A stretch of 64,000 bases of DNA, from contig OZ252216.1 in assembly GCA_965248915.1 (NCBI GenBank), forward strand, positions 1,860,001 through 1,924,000, written 5' to 3'. Below are positions 9,755 to 18,061 of this stretch, piece by piece. A program made the translations under genes and the position numbers. This DNA comes from CBDFLA01 sp965248915 (GTDB taxonomy: Bacteria > Pseudomonadota > Alphaproteobacteria > M2410). A model generated the notes under the pieces. That model was not told the origin of the DNA. It ran no database searches and saw only the letters and a program-made list of their open reading frames with translations. Within the stretch, counting starts at the first letter, position 1; each line of letters opens with the position of its first letter.

Positions 9755-10440
9755 CAACAGTTCTCATTACCGGTGCAAATCGCGGGCTGGGGCTTGGTCT
9801 GACGAAATCATATGTCAGCGACGGGAACACAGTCTTCGCGTGCTGTCGCAGCCCGAAAGAAGCACCCGATCTCCAAGCACTTGCAGCATCGGACAAGAAC
9901 GTTCAGCTACTCCGGTTGGACGTCACCGGCGAACAATCCGTCGAAGCATTAAAGAACGAACTCGGTCAGACCCCCATCGACATCCTCATCAACAATGCGG
10001 GGATCTTGATCGACCGACAGTCCTTCGAAGACATGGATTTCGGCGGCTGGGAGGAGTCTTTCCGTGTCAATTCCATTGGGCCCTTTCGCATCGTCCAAGC
10101 TCTGATCGACAACCTTCGAGCAGGGGCGGACAAGAAAGCCATCACAATCTCAAGTGAAATGGGATCCGTTGGCGGTGTCTATTACGGTGGGTCTTTCGCC
10201 TATTCGTCTTCAAAATCGGCGGCCAACATGGTCACCAAAATTCTCTCAAATCGCTTGAAACAAGACGGCGTCATCTGCATTCCAATTCATCCAGGTTGGG
10301 TGCAAACCGATATGGGCGGATCTGGCGCCTCGATTTCCGTCGACGAAAGCGTCAAGGGACTCCGCCAAGTGATCGACAAACTCACCCTCGCCGACACCGG
10401 CCGCTACTTCCAATGGGATGGCCAAGAACTGGAGTGGTAG
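9751..10440 (+). CDS. short-chain dehydrogenase/reductase (SDR) family oxidoreductase
   Basis: The 229-residue product is a classical-type SDR. It shows the NAD(P) Rossmann motif in 'LITGANRGLGLGL' (TGxxxGxG), the 'INNAG' motif near residue 88, a catalytic Ser in 'TISSEMGSVG' and the YxxxK pair in 'YSSSKSAANM' near 150. This is the C-factor/sniffer-like type of SDR. It is translationally coupled to the 5-oxoprolinase gene by a 4-bp overlap, which suggests a joint pathway, but no substrate can be read. It faces the metH gene tail to tail with a 20-bp gap. Confidence 0.92.
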   Translation: MTTVLITGANRGLGLGLTKSYVSDGNTVFACCRSPKEAPDLQALAASDKNVQLLRLDVTGEQSVEALKNELGQTPIDILINNAGILIDRQSFEDMDFGGWEESFRVNSIGPFRIVQALIDNLRAGADKKAITISSEMGSVGGVYYGGSFAYSSSKSAANMVTKILSNRLKQDGVICIPIHPGWVQTDMGGSGASISVDESVKGLRQVIDKLTLADTGRYFQWDGQELEW

Positions 10441-10460
10441 TCCCAATCAGCCGCATCTTA

Positions 10461-13100
10461 TCAAATGTAATTCAAGTTCGGCGCGAGCCACTTTTCGACT
10501 TCCTCGACGCTCATGCCTTTACGCTTGGCATAGTCTTCGACTTGGTCTTTCTCAATGCGCCCAATGCCGAAATAGACACTTTCGGGATGTGAGAAGTAGA
10601 GCCCTGAGACACTGGCGCCAGGCCACATAGCACAAGATTCTGTAAGGATCGCACCCGTCCGCTTTTCAGCTTCCAGCAGTTCGAACAAGAAGCGCTTCTC
10701 CGTGTGATCCGGACAGGCCGGATACCCAGGAGCAGGGCGAATGCCGCGATAAGATTCAGAAATCAAATCCTCATTGCTCAATGTTTCCGATGAAGCATAT
10801 CCCCAATACTGCCTACGCACGCGCTCGTGCATCATCTCCGCCAGCGCTTCTGCAAGACGGTCAGCAAGAGCTTGCAGCAGGATCGCGGAGTAATCATCAT
10901 GCGCCGCCTTAAACTCTTTCACCCGCGCATCAGTTCCCTCTCCTGCCGTCACGACAAAAGCACCTACAAAATCTTCCAGGCCTGTTTCTTTAGGCGCCAC
11001 AAAATCTGCTAGCGCCTGATTGGCACGGCTTTCATTGCGGATCATCTGCTGACGCAAAGTGTGAAAATGACCGATGACGTCACTGCGAGCATCATCGCCA
11101 TAAAGTTCAATATCATCATGTCCCACTGTATTTGCCGGCCAAAATCCGACCACCGCTTTGGGCGACAGCCATTTCCCGTCGATGATGCGGGCCAGCATGT
11201 CTTGGGCATCGCTATAGAGATTGCGCGCAACCTCACCGACAATTTTGTCCTCTAAGATCCGAGGGTACTTGCCTTTGAGTTCCCAGGTTTGGAAGAAGGG
11301 CGACCAATCGATGTACGGCACGATGTCCTGCACTTCGATATCGTCGAATGATCTCAAGCCTAGGAAAGTTGGCTTCGGCGGCTCATACTGTGACCAATCG
11401 ATATCAATGTGATTGGCCCGCGCCGACACCAAAGCGAGGCGATCAGACTTTTTCCGCCCCGCCGCATGGCGCTCCGCGATTTCCTGGTATTCATAGCGGA
11501 TCCCATCGAGATAGGGCGCACGACCTTCATCTGAAAGGATCGAACTCACAACACCCACCGCTCGGCTCGCATCCGTCACATAGACGGTCTGCCCGCGATC
11601 ATACTGGGGATCGATTTTGACGGCGGTGTGCACCTTAGATGTGGTCGCCCCACCAATGAGGAGAGGCAAATCAAAATCTTGGCGCTCCATCTCCTTCGCA
11701 ACGTTCACCATCTCATCAAGACTTGGTGTAATAAGACCTGAAAGACCAATGACATCCGCGCCTTCGCGTTTCGCTGTCTCCAGAATGTCGTTCGCAGGCA
11801 CCATGACACCGAGATCAATCACCTCGTAATTGTTACATTGCAAAACCACACCGACAATGTTTTTGCCAATGTCATGGACATCGCCTTTGACGGTCGCCAT
11901 GACAATCTTGCCCGCAGGCCCTCCACCGCCTTCCGCCTTCTCATCTTCAATATATGGCGTGAGATGAGCGACGGCACGTTTCATAACCCGCGCGCTCTTG
12001 ACCACTTGCGGCAGGAACATCTTTCCAGCCCCAAACAGATCGCCAACCACATTCATCCCGTCCATGAGGGGACCTTCAATCACGTCAAGCGGTCGGGTCG
12101 CCGCAACACGGGCCTCTTCCGTATCTTCGTCGATAAAGTCCGTGATGCCTTTGACCAGCGCATGTTCCAAGCGTTTTGAGACGCCCATCGATCGCCATTC
12201 GAGATTGACCTTCTGTTCAACCCCCTTTTCGCCGCGATACTTCTCTGCAACCTCCAACAAACGCTCCGTCGCGTCCTCTCGGCGATTGAGAATGACATCC
12301 TCCACCGGCCCCAACAGGTCTTCAGGAATGTCATCATAGACCGTCAACTGTCCTGCATTGACAATGGCCATGTCGAGGCCCGCCTGAATGGCATGGAACA
12401 AAAACACGGAATGCATTGCTTCCCGCACAGGATTGTTGCCGCGGAAGGAGAAGGAAACGTTTGAAAGCCCACCGGATACTTTGGCATGCGGCAAGTGCGC
12501 TTTGATGCGTCGTGTCGCTTCAATGAAATCGACCGCATAGTTGTTGTGCTCATCGATGCCTGTCGCCACAGCAAAAATATTCGGATCGAAGATAATGTCT
12601 TCCGGCGGAAATCCAATTTCTTCAGTCAAAATCCTATATGAGCGCGCGCAGATCCCGAACTTGCGGTCTTCCGTGTCGGCTTGACCATCTGTATCAAACG
12701 CCATAACGACCACCGCCGCTCCATAACGTTTAAGGGTACGCGCTTGCGCCTTGAACGGCTCCTCGCCCTCCTTCAACGAAATGGAATTGACGATGGCTTT
12801 GCCTTGCACATTCTTAAGACCCGCATGGATAACGTCCCATTTGGAACTGTCGATCATGATGGGTACACGCGCAATGTCCGGTTCTGATGCGATGAGGCGC
12901 AAGAACCTCACCATCGCAGCTTCAGAATCGAGCATACCCTCATCCATGTTGATGTCGATGATTTGGGCGCCGCTCTCCACCTGCTGACGCGCAACTTGGA
13001 GCGCGGCATCGAAGTCCTCGTTGAGGATGAGTTTTTTAAACCGGGCAGACCCAGTGACATTGGTCCGCTCACCAATATTTACAAATCTCGCTTGGGTCAT
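10461..13100 (-). CDS. metH: cobalamin-dependent methionine synthase, C-terminal part (folate, B12 and activation domains)
   Basis: This 879-residue polypeptide holds the folate, cobalamin and reactivation modules of MetH. The pterin-binding domain opens with 'NIGERTNVTGSARF'. The B12-binding module contains 'DVHDIGKNIVGVVL' (the base-off His in DxHxxG) followed by 'GLSGLITPSLDEM'. The C-terminal adenosylmethionine-binding activation domain contains 'RPAPGYPACPDH'. The homocysteine-binding module is on the preceding gene, with a 4-bp overlap (ATGA), so the enzyme is made as two chains. Together they transfer the methyl group of 5-methyltetrahydrofolate to homocysteine. In one-chain MetH (about 1230 residues) these modules are fused; this two-gene split is known from several Alphaproteobacteria. 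Confidence 0.97.
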   Translation of the reverse strand: MTQARFVNIGERTNVTGSARFKKLILNEDFDAALQVARQQVESGAQIIDINMDEGMLDSEAAMVRFLRLIASEPDIARVPIMIDSSKWDVIHAGLKNVQGKAIVNSISLKEGEEPFKAQARTLKRYGAAVVVMAFDTDGQADTEDRKFGICARSYRILTEEIGFPPEDIIFDPNIFAVATGIDEHNNYAVDFIEATRRIKAHLPHAKVSGGLSNVSFSFRGNNPVREAMHSVFLFHAIQAGLDMAIVNAGQLTVYDDIPEDLLGPVEDVILNRREDATERLLEVAEKYRGEKGVEQKVNLEWRSMGVSKRLEHALVKGITDFIDEDTEEARVAATRPLDVIEGPLMDGMNVVGDLFGAGKMFLPQVVKSARVMKRAVAHLTPYIEDEKAEGGGGPAGKIVMATVKGDVHDIGKNIVGVVLQCNNYEVIDLGVMVPANDILETAKREGADVIGLSGLITPSLDEMVNVAKEMERQDFDLPLLIGGATTSKVHTAVKIDPQYDRGQTVYVTDASRAVGVVSSILSDEGRAPYLDGIRYEYQEIAERHAAGRKKSDRLALVSARANHIDIDWSQYEPPKPTFLGLRSFDDIEVQDIVPYIDWSPFFQTWELKGKYPRILEDKIVGEVARNLYSDAQDMLARIIDGKWLSPKAVVGFWPANTVGHDDIELYGDDARSDVIGHFHTLRQQMIRNESRANQALADFVAPKETGLEDFVGAFVVTAGEGTDARVKEFKAAHDDYSAILLQALADRLAEALAEMMHERVRRQYWGYASSETLSNEDLISESYRGIRPAPGYPACPDHTEKRFLFELLEAEKRTGAILTESCAMWPGASVSGLYFSHPESVYFGIGRIEKDQVEDYAKRKGMSVEEVEKWLAPNLNYI

Positions 13101-14164
13101 GAGGCAATGATCACCGGTTCAAGACCAGACAGCCGCATGGATGTCTCAACGTGAGGCAGATCGCGCGGCGGCACGTCTTCCACCGCCCTGGCAATTGCCG
13201 CAATGTGATCAGGCGTCGACCCACAACACCCGCCCATGATGTTGACAAATCCGCTCTCCGCCCATTCACGCAACAAAGCGGCCATCTCATCTGGTGTTTG
13301 GTCATACTCACCGAATTCATTGGGCAACCCAGCATTGGGATAGGTACAGATCAAGCAATCAGCAATGCGTGAAAGCTCAGATACGTAAGGCCTCATTTGC
13401 TCGGCACCCATGGAGCAATTAAGTCCAATGCTAAAGGGCCTCGCATGGCGCACGGAGTTCCAAAAGGCTTCCACTGTCTGGCCTGACAATGTGCGTCCCG
13501 ACAAATCTGTAATTGTTCCCGAAATCATGACCGGCACATCGGCACCAGTCTCGGCTCGCAACTCATCAATGGCAACCAAGGCCGCTTTGCAATTCAGCGT
13601 ATCGAAAATCGTCTCAAGCAGGAGAATGTCAACGCCGCCTTCAACCAAACCACGGGCTGCTTCTTTGTACGAGCCATGAACCTGATCGAACGAGACGGCC
13701 CGGTATCCGGGATCGTTCACATCCGGTGACAAGCTCAGGGTCTTGTTCATAGGGCCAAGGGCACCACACACGAAGCGCGGTTTGTCTGGCGTCACTTCCG
13801 TCCGACGATCTGCAACCTCACGCGCGATCTGAGCCCCCGCCAAATTGATCTCATAGGCGAAATCTTGAGTTTCATAGTCCGCCTGGCTGATCGACGTTGC
13901 ATTAAAAGTATTCGTGCCAATGAAATCCGACCCTGCATCAAAAAAAGCCTCGAAAATCTCCGTAATGATCTGCGGCTGCGTAAGATTTAAGATGTCATTG
14001 TTGCCCCTTAGTGCAACAGGATGTGCACCAAAACGCTCCCCGCGAAACTCTTGTTCAGAAGGGTCACGGTTTTGGATCATGGTACCCCGTGGGCCATCAA
14101 AAATGAGAATGCGTTTGACGGCTTCCGCCTGCAAATACTTTTGGGTCTTTTCATAGGGTCTCAT
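13097..14164 (-). CDS. metH: homocysteine S-methyltransferase, N-terminal part of split MetH
   Basis: The 355-residue product is the zinc-dependent homocysteine-binding barrel of methionine synthase. It has 'IFDGPRGTMIQ' at the start, 'DFIGTNTFNAT' near 90, the first zinc ligand Cys in 'SIGLNCSMGAEQM' and the paired ligands in 'NIMGGCCGSTPDHI' near the C-terminus. All three zinc cysteines are therefore present. The ATG at 14164 is chosen because GAGG sits 9 bases before it and it follows the metF stop by 4 bp. An in-frame ATG at 14179 overlaps metF and has no ribosome binding site. The stop overlaps the start of the second metH gene by 4 bp. Confidence 0.96.
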   Translation of the reverse strand: MRPYEKTQKYLQAEAVKRILIFDGPRGTMIQNRDPSEQEFRGERFGAHPVALRGNNDILNLTQPQIITEIFEAFFDAGSDFIGTNTFNATSISQADYETQDFAYEINLAGAQIAREVADRRTEVTPDKPRFVCGALGPMNKTLSLSPDVNDPGYRAVSFDQVHGSYKEAARGLVEGGVDILLLETIFDTLNCKAALVAIDELRAETGADVPVMISGTITDLSGRTLSGQTVEAFWNSVRHARPFSIGLNCSMGAEQMRPYVSELSRIADCLICTYPNAGLPNEFGEYDQTPDEMAALLREWAESGFVNIMGGCCGSTPDHIAAIARAVEDVPPRDLPHVETSMRLSGLEPVIIAS

Positions 14165-14168
14165 TAAT

Positions 14169-15071
14169 TCATTCCTCATTCTGTGATGAGTTGAACGGCC
14201 TCATGCCAAGGATGTGGCATATGGCGTAAGTCAAATCCGGGCGGTTGAGGGTGTAGAGGTGGAAGTCCTCGATACCTTCGTCATAAAGTGCCGCACACAG
14301 ATCTGCCGCAACCGAAGCACCGACCAGTTTCCGCGTAGTGACATCCTCATCGATGTCTTCAAACCGATACACCAGCCAGTCGGGGATCGTGACATTTGTC
14401 CCACCGGCCATTTTGACGATCCCCCTGAAATTCGAAAAAAGCATCACGCCAGGCACAATCGGAATTTCTATGCCTGCTTTGCGAACCCGTTCGAGATATT
14501 GCAAGAACTGCTTAGGCTCGAAAAAGAATTGTGTGATTGCGCGCGTCGCGCCGTTGTCGATCTTCCGCTTCAGATTGTCGAGATCTTCATCCCAGTCCGT
14601 GGAATCAGGATGCTTCTCTGGGTAAGCTGACACACTCACCTCAAAGTCACCGATATCTCGAATGCCTTTGACCAAAGCGGCACCGTTCTCATACCCGCCA
14701 TCGAAAGGCACATAAGGCAAACCAACACCGCCCGGAGGATCGCCTCTCAACGCGACGATGTGGCGAACGCCAATGTCCCAATAGTCATGAATGACCTCAT
14801 CGACTTCTTCTCTACTTGCATTGACACAAGTCAGATGCGCCGCCGGTTTGAGATCGGTCTCATCCAACATTCTTTTAACGGTCGCATGCGTCCGGTCACG
14901 CGTCGAACCACCTGCTCCATAAGTCACCGAAACAAACGACGGACTAAGGGGCGAAAGACGCTCAATCGACGACCACAATATGTCTTCCATCTCTGGTGTC
15001 TTGGGCGGAGAGAATTCAAAGGAAGCTCTGATCGGATGCTTCTTTCTTTCAATACGAGAGAGATAGGTCAT
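14169..15071 (-). CDS. metF: methylenetetrahydrofolate reductase
   Basis: The 300-residue flavoenzyme reduces 5,10-methylenetetrahydrofolate to 5-methyltetrahydrofolate, the methyl donor for the adjacent methionine synthase. Family motifs include 'SFEFSPPKTPEMED' near the N-terminus, 'SVTYGAGGSTRD', 'HIVALRGDPPGG' and 'QFFFEPKQFLQYL'. Its length matches bacterial MetF (about 300). The start overlaps the stop of the upstream ArsR-methyltransferase gene by 4 bp, and metH follows at once, so regulator, methyl-group donor and acceptor enzymes sit on one transcript. Confidence 0.97.
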   Translation of the reverse strand: MTYLSRIERKKHPIRASFEFSPPKTPEMEDILWSSIERLSPLSPSFVSVTYGAGGSTRDRTHATVKRMLDETDLKPAAHLTCVNASREEVDEVIHDYWDIGVRHIVALRGDPPGGVGLPYVPFDGGYENGAALVKGIRDIGDFEVSVSAYPEKHPDSTDWDEDLDNLKRKIDNGATRAITQFFFEPKQFLQYLERVRKAGIEIPIVPGVMLFSNFRGIVKMAGGTNVTIPDWLVYRFEDIDEDVTTRKLVGASVAADLCAALYDEGIEDFHLYTLNRPDLTYAICHILGMRPFNSSQNEE

Positions 15072-16084
15072 GATGCTGCAGCCTCACCAAATTTGAGTGC
15101 CGCCCCTTCAGTTTGTGGCAATTGACCGAGCCACAGTGAAACCGTCAGCTTTTGATGGTTGTCGTCGGTTGGAGGAAGTTCTCGGGAAGAGACAAACTCG
15201 ACACCGACATTTTCAAACCAAGCTTTGACCTCATCCGAAGCAAATCCAAGCCGACGATGAGCATGCTCCGATCTGAGCGTCTCTAATTCATGTGGAGCGA
15301 AATCGACGATGAGGATCAATCCACCTGGACGCAGGATGCGCACCGCTTCGGCAACGGCCGCACCAGGGTCTGTAAGGAAATGTAAAACCTGGTGTATACA
15401 GACAAGGTCAACATCACCTCCTTGGTCCGTCGCCACTGCAAACGGAAGTGAATAAAGATCTCCTTGACGGACTTGGCAATGATCAAGACCACCCGCCTCA
15501 AGCTTAGACCTCGCGATCGACAACATGTCGTGGCTGAGATCAAAACCAAAGCCTCGCCCAATCTGCCCGGAAAAGAGCTCAAGCACCCGGCCGGTGCCCG
15601 TTCCCAAATCAACGAATGTCTCAAACGGCCCTTCACCCACCATATCGAGCATCACCGATTCGACGTCTGCTTCGTCAACATGCAGTGTACGTATTTCAGC
15701 CCACTCTTGCGCACTTCGACTAAAGTACTCGTCCGCCTCAAGACGTCGCGCGTCCTTGACCCTATCCAAACGCTCCAAGTCCCGTTGAATTTCAACATCG
15801 GCGGTAGGAATAAGATCAACGAAACTCTCCACCACATCGCCCAGGTCATCGCCTTCAGCGATCCTATAGAACACCCACGCCCCTTCCCGAAACCGCTCGA
15901 GCAAGCCGGCATCGCACATCAGCTTGAGATGTCGGCTGATCCGAGGCTGGCTCTGGCCTAGAATTTGAGTAAGCTCAGAAACTGTCAGCTCTCCTTTGGA
16001 GAGAACCGCCAGCAACCGAAAACGCGTTGGCTCGCCAACGGCTCGGAGTGTAGAAATTGTGGCCTCAAGGTCTCGCAAAACCAT
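15068..16084 (-). CDS. ArsR-family regulator fused to a SAM-dependent methyltransferase domain, heading the methionine operon
   Basis: Residues 1-90 form a winged-helix ArsR/SmtB DNA-binding domain ('EPTRFRLLAVLSKGELTVSEL', 'GQSQPRISRHLKLM'). No metal-binding cysteine pair is visible in the recognition helix, so metal sensing is unlikely. Residues from about 135 onward form a class I methyltransferase fold with the SAM loop 'FVDLGTGTGRVLELF' and 'RPGGLILIVDF'. As first gene of the metF-metH operon, with an operator in its own promoter, it probably represses the operon and senses SAM or S-adenosylhomocysteine through the methyltransferase fold. The SahR regulators described for proteobacterial methionine metabolism are a close precedent. 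Whether the domain still methylates anything cannot be told. Confidence 0.9.
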   Translation of the reverse strand: MVLRDLEATISTLRAVGEPTRFRLLAVLSKGELTVSELTQILGQSQPRISRHLKLMCDAGLLERFREGAWVFYRIAEGDDLGDVVESFVDLIPTADVEIQRDLERLDRVKDARRLEADEYFSRSAQEWAEIRTLHVDEADVESVMLDMVGEGPFETFVDLGTGTGRVLELFSGQIGRGFGFDLSHDMLSIARSKLEAGGLDHCQVRQGDLYSLPFAVATDQGGDVDLVCIHQVLHFLTDPGAAVAEAVRILRPGGLILIVDFAPHELETLRSEHAHRRLGFASDEVKAWFENVGVEFVSSRELPPTDDNHQKLTVSLWLGQLPQTEGAALKFGEAAAS

Positions 16085-16399
16085 ATCCTCAGTTCGAATT
16101 AGGCGAACGCAGCGTGATAATGTTCCGAAGATATAAACATATCTTTATGTTATTATGCAACGGTAAATCGACGGGAATCGGAATATGATCCAAGTAAAAC
16201 GACCAAGAATTGCGGTTCCCGCGCCATTTGAGCAACATCGCAACGAATATGCCGCTGTATTGGGGATTGGTGATCGTCAACAGCTAGTTCATAGTTAACC
16301 ACTATGCTAGCAAGGGAAGTGCTCACCGGATTGCAATTTCGGCTATCGGGGGTGGGGTCATAACTGGACTAAAGTCGGGTTGATGGGGTCGGCAGAGCT
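16085..16399. promoter_or_regulatory. intergenic region between the methionine operon and mlaA, with operator-promoter at 16131-16160 (minus strand)
   Basis: On the minus strand, a -35-like TTGCAT (16160-16155) and a -10-like TTATAT (16136-16131) are separated by 18 bp. In that spacer and touching the -10 lies the perfect inverted repeat AACATA-TCTT-TATGTT (16136-16151). A palindrome inside a core promoter in front of an ArsR-type gene suggests autorepression of the arsR-metF-metH operon. The rest of the interval, up to the GTG start of mlaA at 16400, holds no convincing promoter, riboswitch or small gene. Confidence 0.6.
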
Positions 16400-17260
16400 G
16401 TGAAACGCTTGAACACTATTTTATCAAGGTTTCGCTTCGGCGTGAGGTCAAAACTCATGCTGTTGGCAGCGGCCATTGTGGGCCTATCCGCTTGCGCGAC
16501 CATCGACCCGAACAATCCGGACTATCTGGCCTTGAAAGAAATCAACGATCCCTACGAAAACACAAATCGTAGGATGTTCGCGTTCAATGAAAAACTGGAC
16601 GATTTGGTCCTCGAGCCTGCATCAAGAAGATATCGAGACAACATTCCAGAGCCTGCCCGAAACTCGGTTCGTAACTTCCTCGACAACCTCCAGAGCCCGG
16701 TCATATTTATCAATGACATTCTTCAAGGAGAACCTGATCGAGCCGGGCACACCTACTCACGTTTTCTGATCAACACAACGGTCGGGGTCTTAGGATTATT
16801 TGACGTCGCGAGCAGAGCTGGCGTTGAAAAACACTCTGAAGACTTTGGACAAACCCTGGCGGTATGGGGTGTTAACGAAGGGCCGTATATCATGCTGCCA
16901 TTCTTGGGACCCGCACCACCCAGAGATATGGTCGGAATGCTTGTCGACCGCGCATTTCATCCCTTAAATTACGTTGGCGGCACGGAGACCTTTGTCGCCT
17001 CGACCACGGTTTCTGTCGTTGGAACCATTCAGTTCCGATCAGAAAACATCGAGAACATTGAAACACTCGAACGCACGTCCCTGGACTACTACGCAACAGT
17101 CCGAAGCATCTATCGCCAAAATCGTGCAGCCGAAATTGCCAACGGCCAAGACGTTACCGATGACCTGGACGATTTCGACTTTGACATGGAGGAATATGAT
17201 GATTTCGACATGGAAGAAGAGAGCGAAGGCGAACTGTCCGAAACTGACACAGTTTCCTAA
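16400..17260 (+). CDS. mlaA: MlaA (VacJ) family outer-membrane lipoprotein
   Basis: The 286-residue product has a lipoprotein signal peptide with lipobox LSAC at about residue 30 ('AIVGLSACATID'), so the mature protein is lipidated. The MlaA domain follows with 'DPYENTNRRMFAFNEKLD', 'FLINTTVGVLGLFDVAS' and 'EDFGQTLAVWGV', all family signatures. MlaA sits in the outer membrane and removes mislocalised phospholipids for retrograde transport. The tail is strongly acidic ('DDLDDFDFDMEEYDDFD'), probably a disordered extension. The only start that keeps the signal peptide is GTG at 16400. The mlaC gene follows after about 100 bp. Confidence 0.95.
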   Translation: MKRLNTILSRFRFGVRSKLMLLAAAIVGLSACATIDPNNPDYLALKEINDPYENTNRRMFAFNEKLDDLVLEPASRRYRDNIPEPARNSVRNFLDNLQSPVIFINDILQGEPDRAGHTYSRFLINTTVGVLGLFDVASRAGVEKHSEDFGQTLAVWGVNEGPYIMLPFLGPAPPRDMVGMLVDRAFHPLNYVGGTETFVASTTVSVVGTIQFRSENIENIETLERTSLDYYATVRSIYRQNRAAEIANGQDVTDDLDDFDFDMEEYDDFDMEEESEGELSETDTVS

Positions 17261-17362
17261 AATCCAAACTAATGGCCTAACGCCGCCTTAATCAAAAAAT
17301 GTTCTAGTCCCCGCCACATAGTCTAGTGCGGATCTTCCGCACATTCGGCGGGAGGCGGTCAC

Positions 17363-18052
17363 ATGTTTTGGGTACTCACACTTGCATTGCGGCATTTAAA
17401 GCTGATTGCTATCGTGACAGTTGTTGCTGTGTTGTGGGTCGGAACTTCCCATGCCACTGAACCAGATCAACCTGCGGAAGCGTTCGTTCAAACTCTCGCG
17501 GACAACGCATATGTATTATTGAACGACGAAGAGTTGACCCTTCTTAAGAAGAAGGAAGGCTTCAGACACCTCGTACAAGACGCGATGGACTTCAAGCGGA
17601 TTGGGTTGTTCACTTTGGCCAGCTATCAACGTCGCACAAGCAAAGATGAAATCCGTCGCTTTCTTGATGTATTCGACGACTATGCGATCAATATCTATGA
17701 GTCCCGACTTGGTGAATATTCCGGTCAACGCGTGAACGTCACCGGATCATTCATCCGCAAACAAAATGACAAGGGCAAAGAAGTTCTCGTTCACAGCAAA
17801 TCCAAATTCGCCGGCAATGCGGAGCCGATCCCTGTAAACTGGCGCGTCATCGAACGAGCAGGTCATTACACCATAGTCGACATACAGATCTTCGGTGTTT
17901 GGATGGCACTAGAGCAACGCTCACAGTTCAATTCCATCATCAGCCGCAACGGCGGCAAGGTAAGCAGCTTGATTGATTACCTTGAATTTCAAATGACCAA
18001 TGTCAGCGTGCAAGCGGATTTGACCGACGACGTTGCAGCTGTCGACAGCTAG
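17363..18052 (+). CDS. mlaC: MlaC family periplasmic phospholipid-binding protein
   Basis: The 229-residue product has a signal peptide ('LIAIVTVVAVLWVGTSHA') and then an MlaC/Ttg2D domain, recognisable from 'FVQTLADNAYVLL', 'RIGLFTLASYQRRTS' and 'FLDVFDDYAINIYESRL'. MlaC shuttles phospholipids through the periplasm between outer-membrane MlaA and the inner-membrane MlaFEDB transporter. A GGGAGG 8 bp before the ATG at 17363 supports the start. The inner-membrane components are not in this window, so they must be elsewhere. The gene ends 9 bp from the convergent ettA gene. Confidence 0.93.
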   Translation: MFWVLTLALRHLKLIAIVTVVAVLWVGTSHATEPDQPAEAFVQTLADNAYVLLNDEELTLLKKKEGFRHLVQDAMDFKRIGLFTLASYQRRTSKDEIRRFLDVFDDYAINIYESRLGEYSGQRVNVTGSFIRKQNDKGKEVLVHSKSKFAGNAEPIPVNWRVIERAGHYTIVDIQIFGVWMALEQRSQFNSIISRNGGKVSSLIDYLEFQMTNVSVQADLTDDVAAVDS

Positions 18053-18061
18053 ACGACACCC

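Noticed and set aside
16089..16280. 63-codon minus-strand frame in the mlaA-arsR interval
   Set aside because: It overlaps the predicted promoter and operator, has no ribosome binding site and no recognisable content.
16085..16399. Possible SAM or cobalamin riboswitch before the methionine operon
   Set aside because: No SAM-I, SAM-II or B12-box-like conserved core was recognised; the palindromic operator explains regulation better.
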